A DNA stretch of 64,000 nt from Paenibacillus segetis (GTDB lineage: Bacteria > Bacillota > Bacilli > Paenibacillales > Paenibacillaceae), in NCBI RefSeq assembly GCF_014639155.1, contig NZ_BMFT01000002.1, positions 434,001 through 498,000 of the forward strand, written 5' to 3'. The position numbers and the translations under genes are program-made. Position 1 is the first letter of the stretch, and the number at the start of each line of letters is the position of its first letter. The notes beneath the pieces were generated by a model. The model ran no database searches, had not been told where the DNA came from, and saw nothing but the letters and a program-made list of their open reading frames with translations. Positions 8,884-16,516 of the stretch are shown here, in pieces.

Positions 8884-9417
8884 ATGATGATGAAGAAACT
8901 GATTAAAGTATTGATGCCATTAGTCCTGATTGTTGCTATGTCTTCGTTTCTTACACCGGGTTTGCGAGCGGCACAGCCAGATGATATCGCTGTTTCGCAG
9001 GGAGCTAGTACTAGCACGTTGACTGTGTATATTGATCAATTAAATATAAATAAGGATGGCGGAACGGTAACTGTGGACCCTATCCAATGGTATGAAGGTG
9101 AAGCAGCAGAAGTGGCTTTTCAAGCGAATGAGCCTGATGCGGGAATCGATGGCCCTCCCGATGGATATTATATTGTGAACGACGATGAGCAACTGACTCG
9201 TTATCCTGTGGCTAAAGATGCTGAAGTACTCATGCAGATATATGATCGTACTGGAAATTTGGAAGATATGGATATCCAATGGAATGAACTCATTAGTCTG
9301 GAGAAATTCGGAGAAATCTTCTCGCATAATGAACTGATTGATCTAAGTCAATTTCCTTATCATATAACCATCAAGGATGGGCAAGTGGTTCGTATCGTAC
9401 AGCAATTCATCCCTTAA
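8884..9417 (+). CDS. Secreted protein of unknown function
   Basis: I do not recognise this 177-residue protein. A clear signal peptide is visible: MMMKKLIK, a hydrophobic core (VLMPLVLIVAMSSFL) and a likely cleavage after GLRAA. The mature part is acidic, with no cysteine pair or lipobox, and contains TLTVYIDQLNI and a tandem of short beta-like segments; it ends YHITIKDGQVVRIVQQFIP. Three consecutive ATGs (8884, 8887, 8890) follow AAAGGCGGA; any could be used. A TATAAT hexamer at 8841-8846 is a possible -10, without an obvious -35. It stands alone, ending in a terminator shared with the convergent gene. Confidence 0.75.
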   Translation: MMMKKLIKVLMPLVLIVAMSSFLTPGLRAAQPDDIAVSQGASTSTLTVYIDQLNINKDGGTVTVDPIQWYEGEAAEVAFQANEPDAGIDGPPDGYYIVNDDEQLTRYPVAKDAEVLMQIYDRTGNLEDMDIQWNELISLEKFGEIFSHNELIDLSQFPYHITIKDGQVVRIVQQFIP

Positions 9418-9442
9418 AATACTAAAAATTTATTTTACAAAG

Positions 9443-9491
9443 AAAGGCTATCCCGTTAGTAGAATGAATCTACTTCTGGGATAGCCTTTTT
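9443..9491. terminator. Bidirectional terminator of the GCTATCCC/GGGATAGC type
   Basis: AAAGGCTATCCCGTTAGTAGA (stem arm from 9443) pairs with TCTACT..GGGATAGCCTTT ending near 9489, then TTTTT. It overlaps the last codons of the convergent minus-strand gene, whose stop is at 9470-9472. A similar hairpin recurs at 47054-47095. Confidence 0.8.
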
Positions 9492-10393
9492 ATGAAGTAA
9501 TACCAATATCGTCCAGCGCGTAATACTTCCTTTAAGCCAGGTTTCTTAATTACGTAATAGGGAACCAGAGTTCCGCCCCAATCTGACTTGGATTCAGAAA
9601 TGGAGGCAATATTTGCTCCAGTGAAGTCGAATCTAGTAATTCCAATCGACTCCAGATCTTTGAATTCATAGGCTTGCAAATGTTGTACAACGCCACCAGA
9701 GAGATGTGCACTCTTGGATCCTGCAATCCAGCCGATCGCCTGGGATTGATTTAGGATTAAAGAGATATTTGCGCTGACGGGCTCATTATCTTTTGAATAA
9801 CAAATGTAGCAACGGAAGGCGTCTTCGCCCATTAAATCTCTTGCAAGTATCAGGTCTTGAACGGACAATTGGTGACTGAACCCTTGTCTTTTCTCGGTTT
9901 CAATCAAGCACTGATATACGTGCTCCATATTATCAGACCTAATAGATCGATAACCCGCTGCTTCCGCCTTTCTGATTTTGTTACGTATGGCTTTACTTGC
10001 CTGTTCCAGTGAATACGGAAGATCAACACAGTATGTATATTTAACGTCCGCTCTAAATCCCCGCCATGTAAAAGGACGAATGTCGGAAATGTCTGGAGGT
10101 AAGTTAAGGATCACAGACCCGCGTACTTTAAGCAATTTATCAATCATCTGATTCGCAACAATATGCCATTGCTTATTTATACGGTAGGGCTTAGTGGTTG
10201 AAGAGGTGTGGAACATGATCGGATGATAAGGATTCTGAGGTGGAAGGAAGAAGTTGTTACGTTTATTCAAAAAAAATAAACACTCACCATAAGCCTCAGA
10301 CTGAGGGGTCTGAAACTGGGTGTTCATGACGGTGCACTGCCATTTCTGACGATTGAATTCTGCCCATCTAGCTAGAGGTGTTTGCTCAATCAT
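9470..10393 (-). CDS. GNAT/FemAB-like acyltransferase-domain protein
   Basis: 307-residue cytoplasmic protein with the look of the BioF2/FemAB-type GNAT fold. Residues 130-160 (LEQASKAIRNKIRKAEAAGY) form the basic helix typical of FemAB and peptidoglycan-bridge enzymes. Residues 225-285 (QAIGWIAGSK, GGVVQHLQAYEF, GITRFDFTGAN) match the second acetyltransferase half. Such proteins in polysaccharide loci transfer acyl or aminoacyl groups, but no substrate can be assigned. ATG 10393 lies about 13 bases after AAGGAGAT. It follows the epimerase gene by about 60 bases on the same strand, so both probably form one transcript running away from the exopolysaccharide operon. Confidence 0.7.
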   Translation of the reverse strand: MIEQTPLARWAEFNRQKWQCTVMNTQFQTPQSEAYGECLFFLNKRNNFFLPPQNPYHPIMFHTSSTTKPYRINKQWHIVANQMIDKLLKVRGSVILNLPPDISDIRPFTWRGFRADVKYTYCVDLPYSLEQASKAIRNKIRKAEAAGYRSIRSDNMEHVYQCLIETEKRQGFSHQLSVQDLILARDLMGEDAFRCYICYSKDNEPVSANISLILNQSQAIGWIAGSKSAHLSGGVVQHLQAYEFKDLESIGITRFDFTGANIASISESKSDWGGTLVPYYVIKKPGLKEVLRAGRYWYYFIKRLSQK

Positions 10394-10455
10394 TATCTGA
10401 ATGGAGATCTCCTTTCGTAAAAATAATTCTCTGCCTTAATCTTGCACTATCGCAA

Positions 10456-11826
10456 TTAACTATATTGTATGTCTGAGCTTAGATGGATGATAGCTTCAAT
10501 AGATTGTTGCTTCAAACGTTCTACTACGACTGATGCTTCTTTGAAGGGCGCATTGGATAACAAAATGCGTAGTTCGCCATCCTGAGTTAAACCGATATAG
10601 TCGGTCTCGCGCAAATAGCTCTCTATATTGTACAGTAATTTATCGTCATAAGGAACATAATTTAACAAAGATAGTAGGGTATAGTCCGTATTAAATTTTT
10701 TCTTAGCCTGTTCCCTAGAACGAATAACAGCATCGAAGATGTCTGTTTTGAGTACGGGAGTTCCCTCTAAATAATGCTCGCTTTGACTGAGATATAGGCT
10801 ACGAATATGGCGAGATAAGGAAGAGGTGATGAGTTCATTCTGAATATGTGCTTCATTTAAAGATGAATCATTTCTGGTTACTGGATCTGCTGAACGTGGA
10901 GTTACATTATCTGATTGCATAAGCCACTCGTAAGTTTTACGGAGTCCAAGCTCAAGACTGAATTTAGGTTCCCAATTCATGGCACTGCGTAGTTTGCTAT
11001 TATCCAAAGTCGAGCGGAATATATCGCCAGGCCGAGGACTCATATTAACTACCCCAGGGAGTGGTTGAAGCTTGGATAAAATTTCAATCAAGTCGTTCAC
11101 GGAACTTTCCGTATTCGTAGAAAGGTTCATGATTCCTGATTGTAAAGAATGATCTAAGGTGGCGGTATAAATAGCGTCGGCAATATCTTCTACATAGATG
11201 AAGTCTCTGGTTTGATCCCCGCTACCATAAACCTGTAGTTCCTGTCCGTTACGGAGTCGTTCCATGAAGATAGAGACAACGCCGCCTTCGCCGACTGAGC
11301 CTTGGCGTGGGCCATACACATTGGCGAATCGAAAGCATAGGGTATCTAGGTTGTAAAGCTCGCTCCACTTATCGCAATAATATTCACCGAGCAGTTTGTT
11401 AATGCCATATGGTGACACAGGACGACAGTGTAAGGTCTCAGACAAAGGGACTTCATCAGTCATCCCATATACAGCAGCTGAAGAGGCAAAGATAAATTTT
11501 TTGACTTGGTATTTTGCGGATAGTTGGAGTATATTCGTTAATCCAAGAATGTTGGATTTGGTATCGGCATAGGGGTTTTCCATGGAAGTAACGATATTGA
11601 TCTGCGCAGCAAGATGGATAACAGCGTCGATTTTATGTTGTTCGAATATGGACTCGCAAGCGGGGCTCTCAACATCAATAATATAGGATGTATGTTGATA
11701 TTGAATGTTTTTGAGATTTCCGGATGACATGTTATCGATAAGGATCACATCATGACCCTCTTGATAGAACTTTTCCGCAACAAATGAACCGATAAAACCA
11801 TAGCCACCGGTTATTAAAACTTTCAC
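10456..11826 (-). CDS. NAD-dependent nucleotide-sugar epimerase/dehydratase with C-terminal GGDEF-like tail
   Basis: The first about 305 residues are a complete extended SDR (UDP-glucose 4-epimerase/GalE-like): GGYGFIGSFVA at the N terminus, the catalytic SSAAVYG and YGINK (YxxxK) near 125 and 150, and RFANVYGPRQG near 165. The last about 149 residues are an addition most epimerases lack. From about residue 358 the pattern (LLSLLNYVPYDDKLLYN, LRETDYIGLTQDGELRILL, EASVVVERL) follows the order of a GGDEF domain, but GGDEF itself is replaced by QDGEL and the DxLTxL and NDxxGH elements are missing. A degenerate nucleotide-cyclase fold is my inference. GTG 11826 follows GAGGTGA. Divergent from the glycosyltransferase operon. 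Confidence 0.82.
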   Translation of the reverse strand: MKVLITGGYGFIGSFVAEKFYQEGHDVILIDNMSSGNLKNIQYQHTSYIIDVESPACESIFEQHKIDAVIHLAAQINIVTSMENPYADTKSNILGLTNILQLSAKYQVKKFIFASSAAVYGMTDEVPLSETLHCRPVSPYGINKLLGEYYCDKWSELYNLDTLCFRFANVYGPRQGSVGEGGVVSIFMERLRNGQELQVYGSGDQTRDFIYVEDIADAIYTATLDHSLQSGIMNLSTNTESSVNDLIEILSKLQPLPGVVNMSPRPGDIFRSTLDNSKLRSAMNWEPKFSLELGLRKTYEWLMQSDNVTPRSADPVTRNDSSLNEAHIQNELITSSLSRHIRSLYLSQSEHYLEGTPVLKTDIFDAVIRSREQAKKKFNTDYTLLSLLNYVPYDDKLLYNIESYLRETDYIGLTQDGELRILLSNAPFKEASVVVERLKQQSIEAIIHLSSDIQYS

Positions 11827-11871
11827 AATGTCACCTCTAACGAATAAGTTGAGTTAATGTCTATTAGATTC

Positions 11872-11900
11872 ATCATATATGGTAAGGCAAATATTGTAAA
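11872..11900 (-). promoter_or_regulatory. Predicted sigma-A promoter for the epimerase gene
   Basis: On the minus strand TTTACA (11900-11895), a 17-base spacer and TATGAT (11877-11872). The implied start is near 11865, about 40 bases before GTG 11826. Confidence 0.55.
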
Positions 11901-11997
11901 CCAATTCAAGGAAATTAAAGAAGAAATCTCATATAATAGGGTAATTATCAAAATGGTAATCTATCAGGCATTCAAATTTAACTATAAATGGTCAGTA

Positions 11998-12026
11998 TTG
12001 TAATATTGAATTGCCGCTGATATATT
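11998..12026 (+). promoter_or_regulatory. Predicted promoter for the exopolysaccharide operon
   Basis: TTGTAA (11998-12003), 17-base spacer, TATATT (12021-12026). It leaves a leader of about 100 bases before the first glycosyltransferase at 12134. The 307-base gap 11827-12133 otherwise holds only the divergent promoter and short dyads; I see no known riboswitch in it. Confidence 0.5.
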
Positions 12027-12133
12027 TAGTTGTGACCGATTGTCATACCGAGATCTAGCGGGATTGGCGATCCGTCATCGTTAGTTATTTTGGGTGGATC
12101 TGAGTTGATTAAATTGATTGGTGGAGGATCAGA

Positions 12134-13306
12134 GTGTCCAAGAAAGTTTTATTCTGTGCTACAGTGGTATCCCATTTGACTGCATTTCACCAACCTTACT
12201 TGCGGTGGTTCAAAGAACAGGGGTGGGAAGTTCATGCTGCGACCCATGGGGAATCATCGGTTCCATACGTAGAGAAACAATTTAACATTTCGATTCAGCG
12301 ATCTCCTTTTAAGTTGGACAACCTTAGAGCATACATAGAATTGAAAAAAATTATAGACAAGAATGAATACGACATTATTCATTGCCATACACCGATGGGT
12401 GGAGTTTTAACACGCCTTGCTGCTCGGAAAGCCCGTCGACGTGGGACAAAAGTCATTTATACGGCACATGGGTTTCATTTTTTTACGGGAGCTTCGTCAA
12501 TTAACTGGTTAGTCTATTATCCAGTGGAGAAGATGCTTTCTCGATACACAGATTACCTGATTACAATGAATGAAGAGGATTACACTCGGGTCTTACGTCG
12601 GCATTTCAAGGCTAAGAATATCACCTTCGTACATGGTGTCGGAATCGATTTCGACAAATTTAGACCGGTATCCGCTGAAGAAAAACGGCAGTTACGGTCG
12701 GCATATCAGATTGGTCAGGATAAATTTGTACTGATTTATGCTGCTGAGCTAAGTAAGCGTAAGAATCAGAGTCTGCTGTTCGAGGTGGTACGACAACTGA
12801 AGCAACACATTCCAAATCTACAATTATTGCTTGCTGGGCAAGGCGATTTGGAGGAGTACTACAAGAAAATGACACATGAAATGGATCTGACGGATACCGT
12901 CACATTTTTGGGCCATCGGAAGGACATGGACAAGATTTATTCTTTAGCCGATATTGCCGTCTCATCCAGTACGCAAGAAGGATTACCAGTTAATATTATG
13001 GAAGCTATCGCTTCAGGTCTTCCAGTAGTAGCTACGAACGTAAGAGGTAATCGTGATCTAGTAGAAGAGGGAGTTCATGGATTCTTAATTGGATTGAACG
13101 ACCAGAATGCATTCGTTAAACGGGTTCTGGAGCTTTACGCTAGTCCCTTGCTGCGTGAAGAAATCGGTAAGCGACGGGATCTGTTAACGGAGAAATATTC
13201 CGTATTGAAAGTGTTAAATGAAGTTACTCCTATATATATGGAGGCTGTTTTCAAATCACAAGACAGCTCCATAACAATTAATGAGCGAGGTGGGTTAGGG
13301 CTATGA
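12134..13306 (+). CDS. Glycosyltransferase family 4 (EpsD/CapM-like)
   Basis: GT-B-fold retaining glycosyltransferase, about 390 residues, acting on the cytoplasmic face on the lipid-linked repeat unit. The N-terminal Rossmann half contains DIIHCHTPMGGVLTRLAAR (about 75-95) and YTAHGFHFF (about 112). The C-terminal nucleotide-sugar half has LIYAAELSKRKNQ (about 200), FLGHRKD (about 255) and the E-x7-E motif in SSSTQEGLPVNIMEAIASG (about 280). Close in style to B. subtilis EpsD. GTG 12134 lies six bases after GGAGG. It overlaps the epimerase gene downstream by ATGA, so the two are translationally coupled. Sugar specificity unknown. Confidence 0.9.
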   Translation: MSKKVLFCATVVSHLTAFHQPYLRWFKEQGWEVHAATHGESSVPYVEKQFNISIQRSPFKLDNLRAYIELKKIIDKNEYDIIHCHTPMGGVLTRLAARKARRRGTKVIYTAHGFHFFTGASSINWLVYYPVEKMLSRYTDYLITMNEEDYTRVLRRHFKAKNITFVHGVGIDFDKFRPVSAEEKRQLRSAYQIGQDKFVLIYAAELSKRKNQSLLFEVVRQLKQHIPNLQLLLAGQGDLEEYYKKMTHEMDLTDTVTFLGHRKDMDKIYSLADIAVSSSTQEGLPVNIMEAIASGLPVVATNVRGNRDLVEEGVHGFLIGLNDQNAFVKRVLELYASPLLREEIGKRRDLLTEKYSVLKVLNEVTPIYMEAVFKSQDSSITINERGGLGL

Positions 13307-14376
13307 AGACGATTATGACGATTGTTGGTGCACGCCCCCAGTTTGTAAAGGCTGCTCCGGTATCCAGAGAATTAAGGAAACGATATAAGGAAGTCTTGGT
13401 GAATACAGGTCAGCACTATGATCATAATATGGCGGGAATCTTTTTTGAGGAGCTTCATATCCCACGTCCCGATTACGATTTAGGTGTCGGTTCTGCGTCT
13501 CACGGTAAGCAAACGGGCGATATATTGATCAAAATAGAGCGATTGATTGAGGAAACGAAACCTTCTGCTGTTCTAGTATATGGGGATACCAACTCTACTT
13601 TGGCTGGATCTCTAGCGGCGAGTAAGCTTCATATTCCACTGTTTCATATTGAGGCGGGGTTGCGAAGCTATGATAAAGAGATGCCTGAGGAGATTAATAG
13701 AATCCTAACTGATCATGTGTCTACTTTGTTGTTTGCCCCTACGGAATCGGCTGTAAGAAATTTACAGGCTGAAAATATCACGAAGGGTGTGCATTTGGTA
13801 GGTGATGTCATGTACGATGCTGTACTACATAACTATAATCTTACAGAAGAAAAGTACAAGCTAGATACATTTGGGGTACATCAAGGGAACTACTATCTTA
13901 GCACGATACATCGAGCTGGTAACACGGATGACCCTGCGCGATTGCAAGCCATTATTCATTCGCTCTTGGCTCTTAATGAGACAGTATTATTTCCGATTCA
14001 CCCACGGACTGAGAAAATGTTGAGAGATTTGAAATTGATAGAAAAGGATGCAACCTCGGGTAATATTCGATTTATACCTCCCGTTTCATATTTGGAAATG
14101 TTGCTGTTGGAGCGCCATGCTAAAGCCATTATCACGGACTCTGGAGGCGTTCAAAAGGAAGCGTACTTCGCTAAAGTTCCTTGTTTTACATTGCGTAATG
14201 AGACGGAGTGGGTTGAGACTGTTGAGAGTGGGTGGAACACATTAGTTGATCCATTAACAATGGACTTGAATGCCATCATTTCTGCCCATCAATGCGGACC
14301 CTATATCGACAATTTATACGGTGATGGAAAAGCTTCTGTTAGTATCGTGAAACAAATCTATGATTATTTAGGGTAA
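13303..14376 (+). CDS. UDP-N-acetylglucosamine 2-epimerase family, WbpI-type
   Basis: Non-hydrolysing nucleotide-sugar 2-epimerase, 357 residues. The N terminus GARPQFVKAAPV and the segment IEAGLRSYDKEMPEEINR followed by TDHVSTLLFAPT match the WbpI/WlbD subgroup better than classical WecB/MnaA, which carry GTRPEAIKMAP and a SPWPEE-type loop. WbpI epimerises UDP-GlcNAc(3NAc)A to UDP-ManNAc(3NAc)A. The other four steps of that route are encoded 3-7 kb downstream, so a WbpI-like role is favoured. The catalytic-site GDVMYDA, STIHRAGNTDD and DSGGVQKEA are intact. Overlaps the preceding glycosyltransferase by ATGA; no terminator follows directly, and the next gene is reached through the riboswitch region. 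Confidence 0.88.
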   Translation: MKTIMTIVGARPQFVKAAPVSRELRKRYKEVLVNTGQHYDHNMAGIFFEELHIPRPDYDLGVGSASHGKQTGDILIKIERLIEETKPSAVLVYGDTNSTLAGSLAASKLHIPLFHIEAGLRSYDKEMPEEINRILTDHVSTLLFAPTESAVRNLQAENITKGVHLVGDVMYDAVLHNYNLTEEKYKLDTFGVHQGNYYLSTIHRAGNTDDPARLQAIIHSLLALNETVLFPIHPRTEKMLRDLKLIEKDATSGNIRFIPPVSYLEMLLLERHAKAIITDSGGVQKEAYFAKVPCFTLRNETEWVETVESGWNTLVDPLTMDLNAIISAHQCGPYIDNLYGDGKASVSIVKQIYDYLG

Positions 14377-14420
14377 TTGTATATTTTAGGGTTTATATAT
14401 AGAAATTTTAAAAAATAGGT

Positions 14421-14449
14421 TTGCAGATTCATAGATTACATGCTACTAT
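14421..14449 (+). promoter_or_regulatory. Predicted promoter upstream of the tandem riboswitches
   Basis: TTGCAG (14421-14426), 17-base spacer, TACTAT (14444-14449). The implied start near 14456 is about 20 bases before the first riboswitch P1 strand, an ideal arrangement for a riboswitch leader. Confidence 0.55.
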
Positions 14450-14476
14450 TTATCCATAGATTACTAATTTTATTAC

Positions 14477-14578
14477 ACCTGATATGTCGAAATGGCAAAC
14501 TATGTGAAAGCATAGGACGCAAAACTAGAGGGGCTTCGTGAGAAATCACATGCTAGCCAGTTTCCAAAACGCTCAGGT
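14477..14578 (+). ncRNA. Cyclic di-GMP-I (GEMM) riboswitch, copy 1
   Basis: The GEMM hallmarks appear in order: ATGGCAAAC (14492-14500), a CTATG/CATAG stem capped by a GAAA tetraloop, GGACGCAAAA (14515-14524), then the GGGGCTTCGTGAGA receptor arm and AGCCAG (14555-14560). ACCTGA (14477-14482) and TCAGGT (14573-14578) form a perfect six-pair P1. The family binds c-di-GMP, and a subset binds cGAMP. Copy 2, 195 bases downstream, keeps the same conserved bases while the tetraloop stem changes on both sides, which supports a folded RNA. Terminator logic is given in the next entry. Confidence 0.9.
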
Positions 14579-14632
14579 TCTGTTTTTGAGGAACCTTTGA
14601 CATGACAAATGTTAATGAGGTTCTTTTTTTCT
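14575..14632 (+). terminator. Expression platform of riboswitch 1: antiterminator versus terminator
   Basis: GAACCT (14591-14596) can pair either with AGGTTC at 14575-14580 (antiterminator) or with AGGTTC at 14618-14623, the latter with an inner ACAT/ATGT stem and followed by TTTTTTTCTTTC (terminator). The first AGGTTC overlaps the P1 3' strand (14573-14578). Ligand-stabilised P1 should therefore free GAACCT to terminate, an OFF switch. The pairings are seen; the direction is inferred. Confidence 0.8.
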
Positions 14633-14675
14633 TTCTACGAAATAATTTTTGAAGCTAGTAATTTCAAATTGAATA

Positions 14676-14773
14676 TGAAAGCTACGAAATGGCAAACCGC
14701 ATGAAAGTGTGGGACGCAAAACTAAAGGGGCTTCGTGAGAGATCACATGCCAGCCAGTTCCCGAAAGTTTTCA
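14676..14773 (+). ncRNA. Cyclic di-GMP-I (GEMM) riboswitch, copy 2
   Basis: Second aptamer: ATGGCAAACC (14689-14698), CCGCAT/GTGTGG stem with GAAA loop, GGGACGCAAAA (14711-14721), GGGGCTTCGTGAGAGATCAC, and CCAGCCAG (14750-14757). A probable P1 is TGAAAG (14676-14681) with TTTTCA (14768-14773), including one G-U pair. The internal arm is almost identical to copy 1, suggesting duplication. It lies directly upstream of the beta-helix protein gene. Confidence 0.9.
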
Positions 14774-14819
14774 GGATGAAACTGAGAAGATCCTGGAACA
14801 GGGATCTTCTTATTTTTTT
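14772..14819 (+). terminator. Expression platform of riboswitch 2: antiterminator versus terminator
   Basis: CAGGAT (14772-14777) can pair with ATCCTG (14790-14795), blocking the terminator formed by GAAGATCC (14786-14793) and GGATCTTC (14802-14809), which is followed by TTATTTTTTTA. The CA at 14772-14773 also belongs to the candidate P1. The layout is the same as for copy 1, again consistent with termination when ligand is bound. Confidence 0.8.
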
Positions 14820-14846
14820 ATCCATATTGAATTTGGAGTGATTGAT

Positions 14847-16235
14847 ATGATGAATCGTTATTTTAAGAGAATAGCTGTAATAGCAATTACCATAATGATC
14901 AGCATATTTTATAGTACTCCTGGTTATACAGTTCAAGCCTCAGCGGGCTCGAATCAGAATATAATCAATGTGAAGGACCACGGTGCTAAGGGAGATGGAC
15001 GTAGTGATGATACGGCGGCCATTCAACAAATACTAGATTCTGTAGATGGCAACGGGGCGACGGTATATTTTCCAAAAGGAACTTATATGATTAATCCTTC
15101 AAAGACTTTACTAGTTAATAGTTTAACGAAGATACTTGGCGATGGTACAAGCTCGATCATCAAAGCCAACGATAATAACTTTGGCTGGGAACTGATGCGG
15201 CTACATGGACATGATATTGAAATCGAAGGTATCGTTCTGGATGGTAATATGGCTGTGAATCGTATATTGGTTATTGACCCGGGCAGCTCAGCAATCAAAG
15301 TGAGTAATAGTATCCTTTCAAATGCAACTCATAGCAAAGATTCGCAGAGTGAATATTATACGGGAATTGTGACGGGGGTTATGATATACGGCAACACGGA
15401 TCGTATTACGATAGACAATACGGAAGTGAGTCATATCTCGGCGGTGAACTTAACAGCGGATAGTCTTATTGCAAGGGGAATATACGTAACGACATCATGG
15501 GGATCGAACGAAAAAGTAGGGACTAACGTATCTATTACGAATTCTCATATCCATCATATTGGTCCTGCTGATGATGGTGATGGAATTTATTATGAAGATA
15601 GAAATCTTGAGAATGATAAGGCTCAAGACACAAATAGTCTAATTGCTAACAACGTATTTGATAACAATGCGAAACGTGCTATTAAGCTTTATGCACAAGG
15701 TATTACGGTTAGAGATAATCGTATCGTTAATTCATATCTGAAGAACAACTATTATTATGCTGGAAATGATAAAGGCAAGCAGGCTCCTGATATGTATGCG
15801 GGTATAAGCGTATATGGATCTAACAATACAATCAAGAATAATACGATTGGTGGCGTAGGAAGTTATTATGCTGCAATCGAAGTGAGTTCCTGGCAAACGG
15901 TTAATAACGTAAAGATTGACGGTAACCAAATTACAATGGGAGCTAAGAGTTCTACTGTTGGAACTACGGCTATTCGATTAGGGAACACTAAAGACTTTAG
16001 TATCGTTAACAATCAAATTGAGAACGCCGATAAAGGGATTTGGACCTGGCAAAATGCTGAGAAGGGATCCATCGTCGGCAATGTGATTCAAGCCACACAA
16101 GGCGGTATCGATTTAACAACATATGTGGAGAATTGTACTCAAAAGAATATTGTTCTTCGTAACAATACAATTAAGGGCAAAGCCTTTAACGTTCAATTGG
16201 CTAAGACGAACGTCAATGTAGAAGTGATCAGTTAA
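14847..16235 (+). CDS. Secreted right-handed beta-helix (pectate-lyase-superfamily) protein
   Basis: About 462 residues with an N-terminal signal peptide (RIAVIAITIMISIFYS, cleavage likely after VQASA). It then has the pectate-lyase-3 signature VKDHGAKGDGRSDDTAAIQ near residue 45 and YFPKGTYMI, followed by many short repeats rich in N, I and G (ITIDNTEVSHIS, SIVNNQIENA) that build a parallel beta-helix. Such proteins cleave or modify acidic polysaccharides. A paralogue lies at 28936-30306. ATG 14847 is nine bases after GGAG; GTG 14838 also opens the frame. It is controlled by the tandem c-di-GMP riboswitches, suggesting regulated trimming or release of the locus polymer. Enzymatic activity is not provable from sequence. 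Confidence 0.88.
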   Translation: MMNRYFKRIAVIAITIMISIFYSTPGYTVQASAGSNQNIINVKDHGAKGDGRSDDTAAIQQILDSVDGNGATVYFPKGTYMINPSKTLLVNSLTKILGDGTSSIIKANDNNFGWELMRLHGHDIEIEGIVLDGNMAVNRILVIDPGSSAIKVSNSILSNATHSKDSQSEYYTGIVTGVMIYGNTDRITIDNTEVSHISAVNLTADSLIARGIYVTTSWGSNEKVGTNVSITNSHIHHIGPADDGDGIYYEDRNLENDKAQDTNSLIANNVFDNNAKRAIKLYAQGITVRDNRIVNSYLKNNYYYAGNDKGKQAPDMYAGISVYGSNNTIKNNTIGGVGSYYAAIEVSSWQTVNNVKIDGNQITMGAKSSTVGTTAIRLGNTKDFSIVNNQIENADKGIWTWQNAEKGSIVGNVIQATQGGIDLTTYVENCTQKNIVLRNNTIKGKAFNVQLAKTNVNVEVIS

Positions 16236-16253
16236 TCTAGCTAGTTTTATAGT

Positions 16254-16294
16254 AAAGACTCTTTTTCGAGATTAATCGAAAAAGGGTCTTTTTT
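16254..16294 (+). terminator. Intrinsic terminator after the beta-helix gene
   Basis: AAAGACTCTTTTTCGA (16254-16269) pairs with TCGAAAAAGGGTCTTT (16275-16290), followed by T's. It separates the riboswitch-controlled gene from the downstream operon. Confidence 0.88.
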
Positions 16295-16449
16295 GTCATA
16301 TAATTCTAGTGAAATTGGTTATTTTATATAATTAGAGAAATATAATATAAAAAGGAAAAAAGAGGATTCCAAGTATTCTATTTTGTGTTAATATAAGTAT
16401 GAATTCCAGGTGACTTTTATCCTAGACAATGAAGTGTGGGGAGCTTTTT

Positions 16450-16467
16450 TGCATAAAATTTTATGCA
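16450..16467 (+). promoter_or_regulatory. Perfect 18-base palindrome upstream of the chain-length gene
   Basis: TGCATAAAATTTTATGCA is a perfect inverted repeat about 50 bases before the start of the wzz-like gene. It could be an operator for the downstream exopolysaccharide operon. The rest of 16295-16516 is AT-rich, with no promoter I can place confidently. Confidence 0.45.
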
Positions 16468-16516
16468 TTGATTCGTTCGGTAACTGGAGTAACTTTAGTT
16501 TGAGGTGAATAAACAT

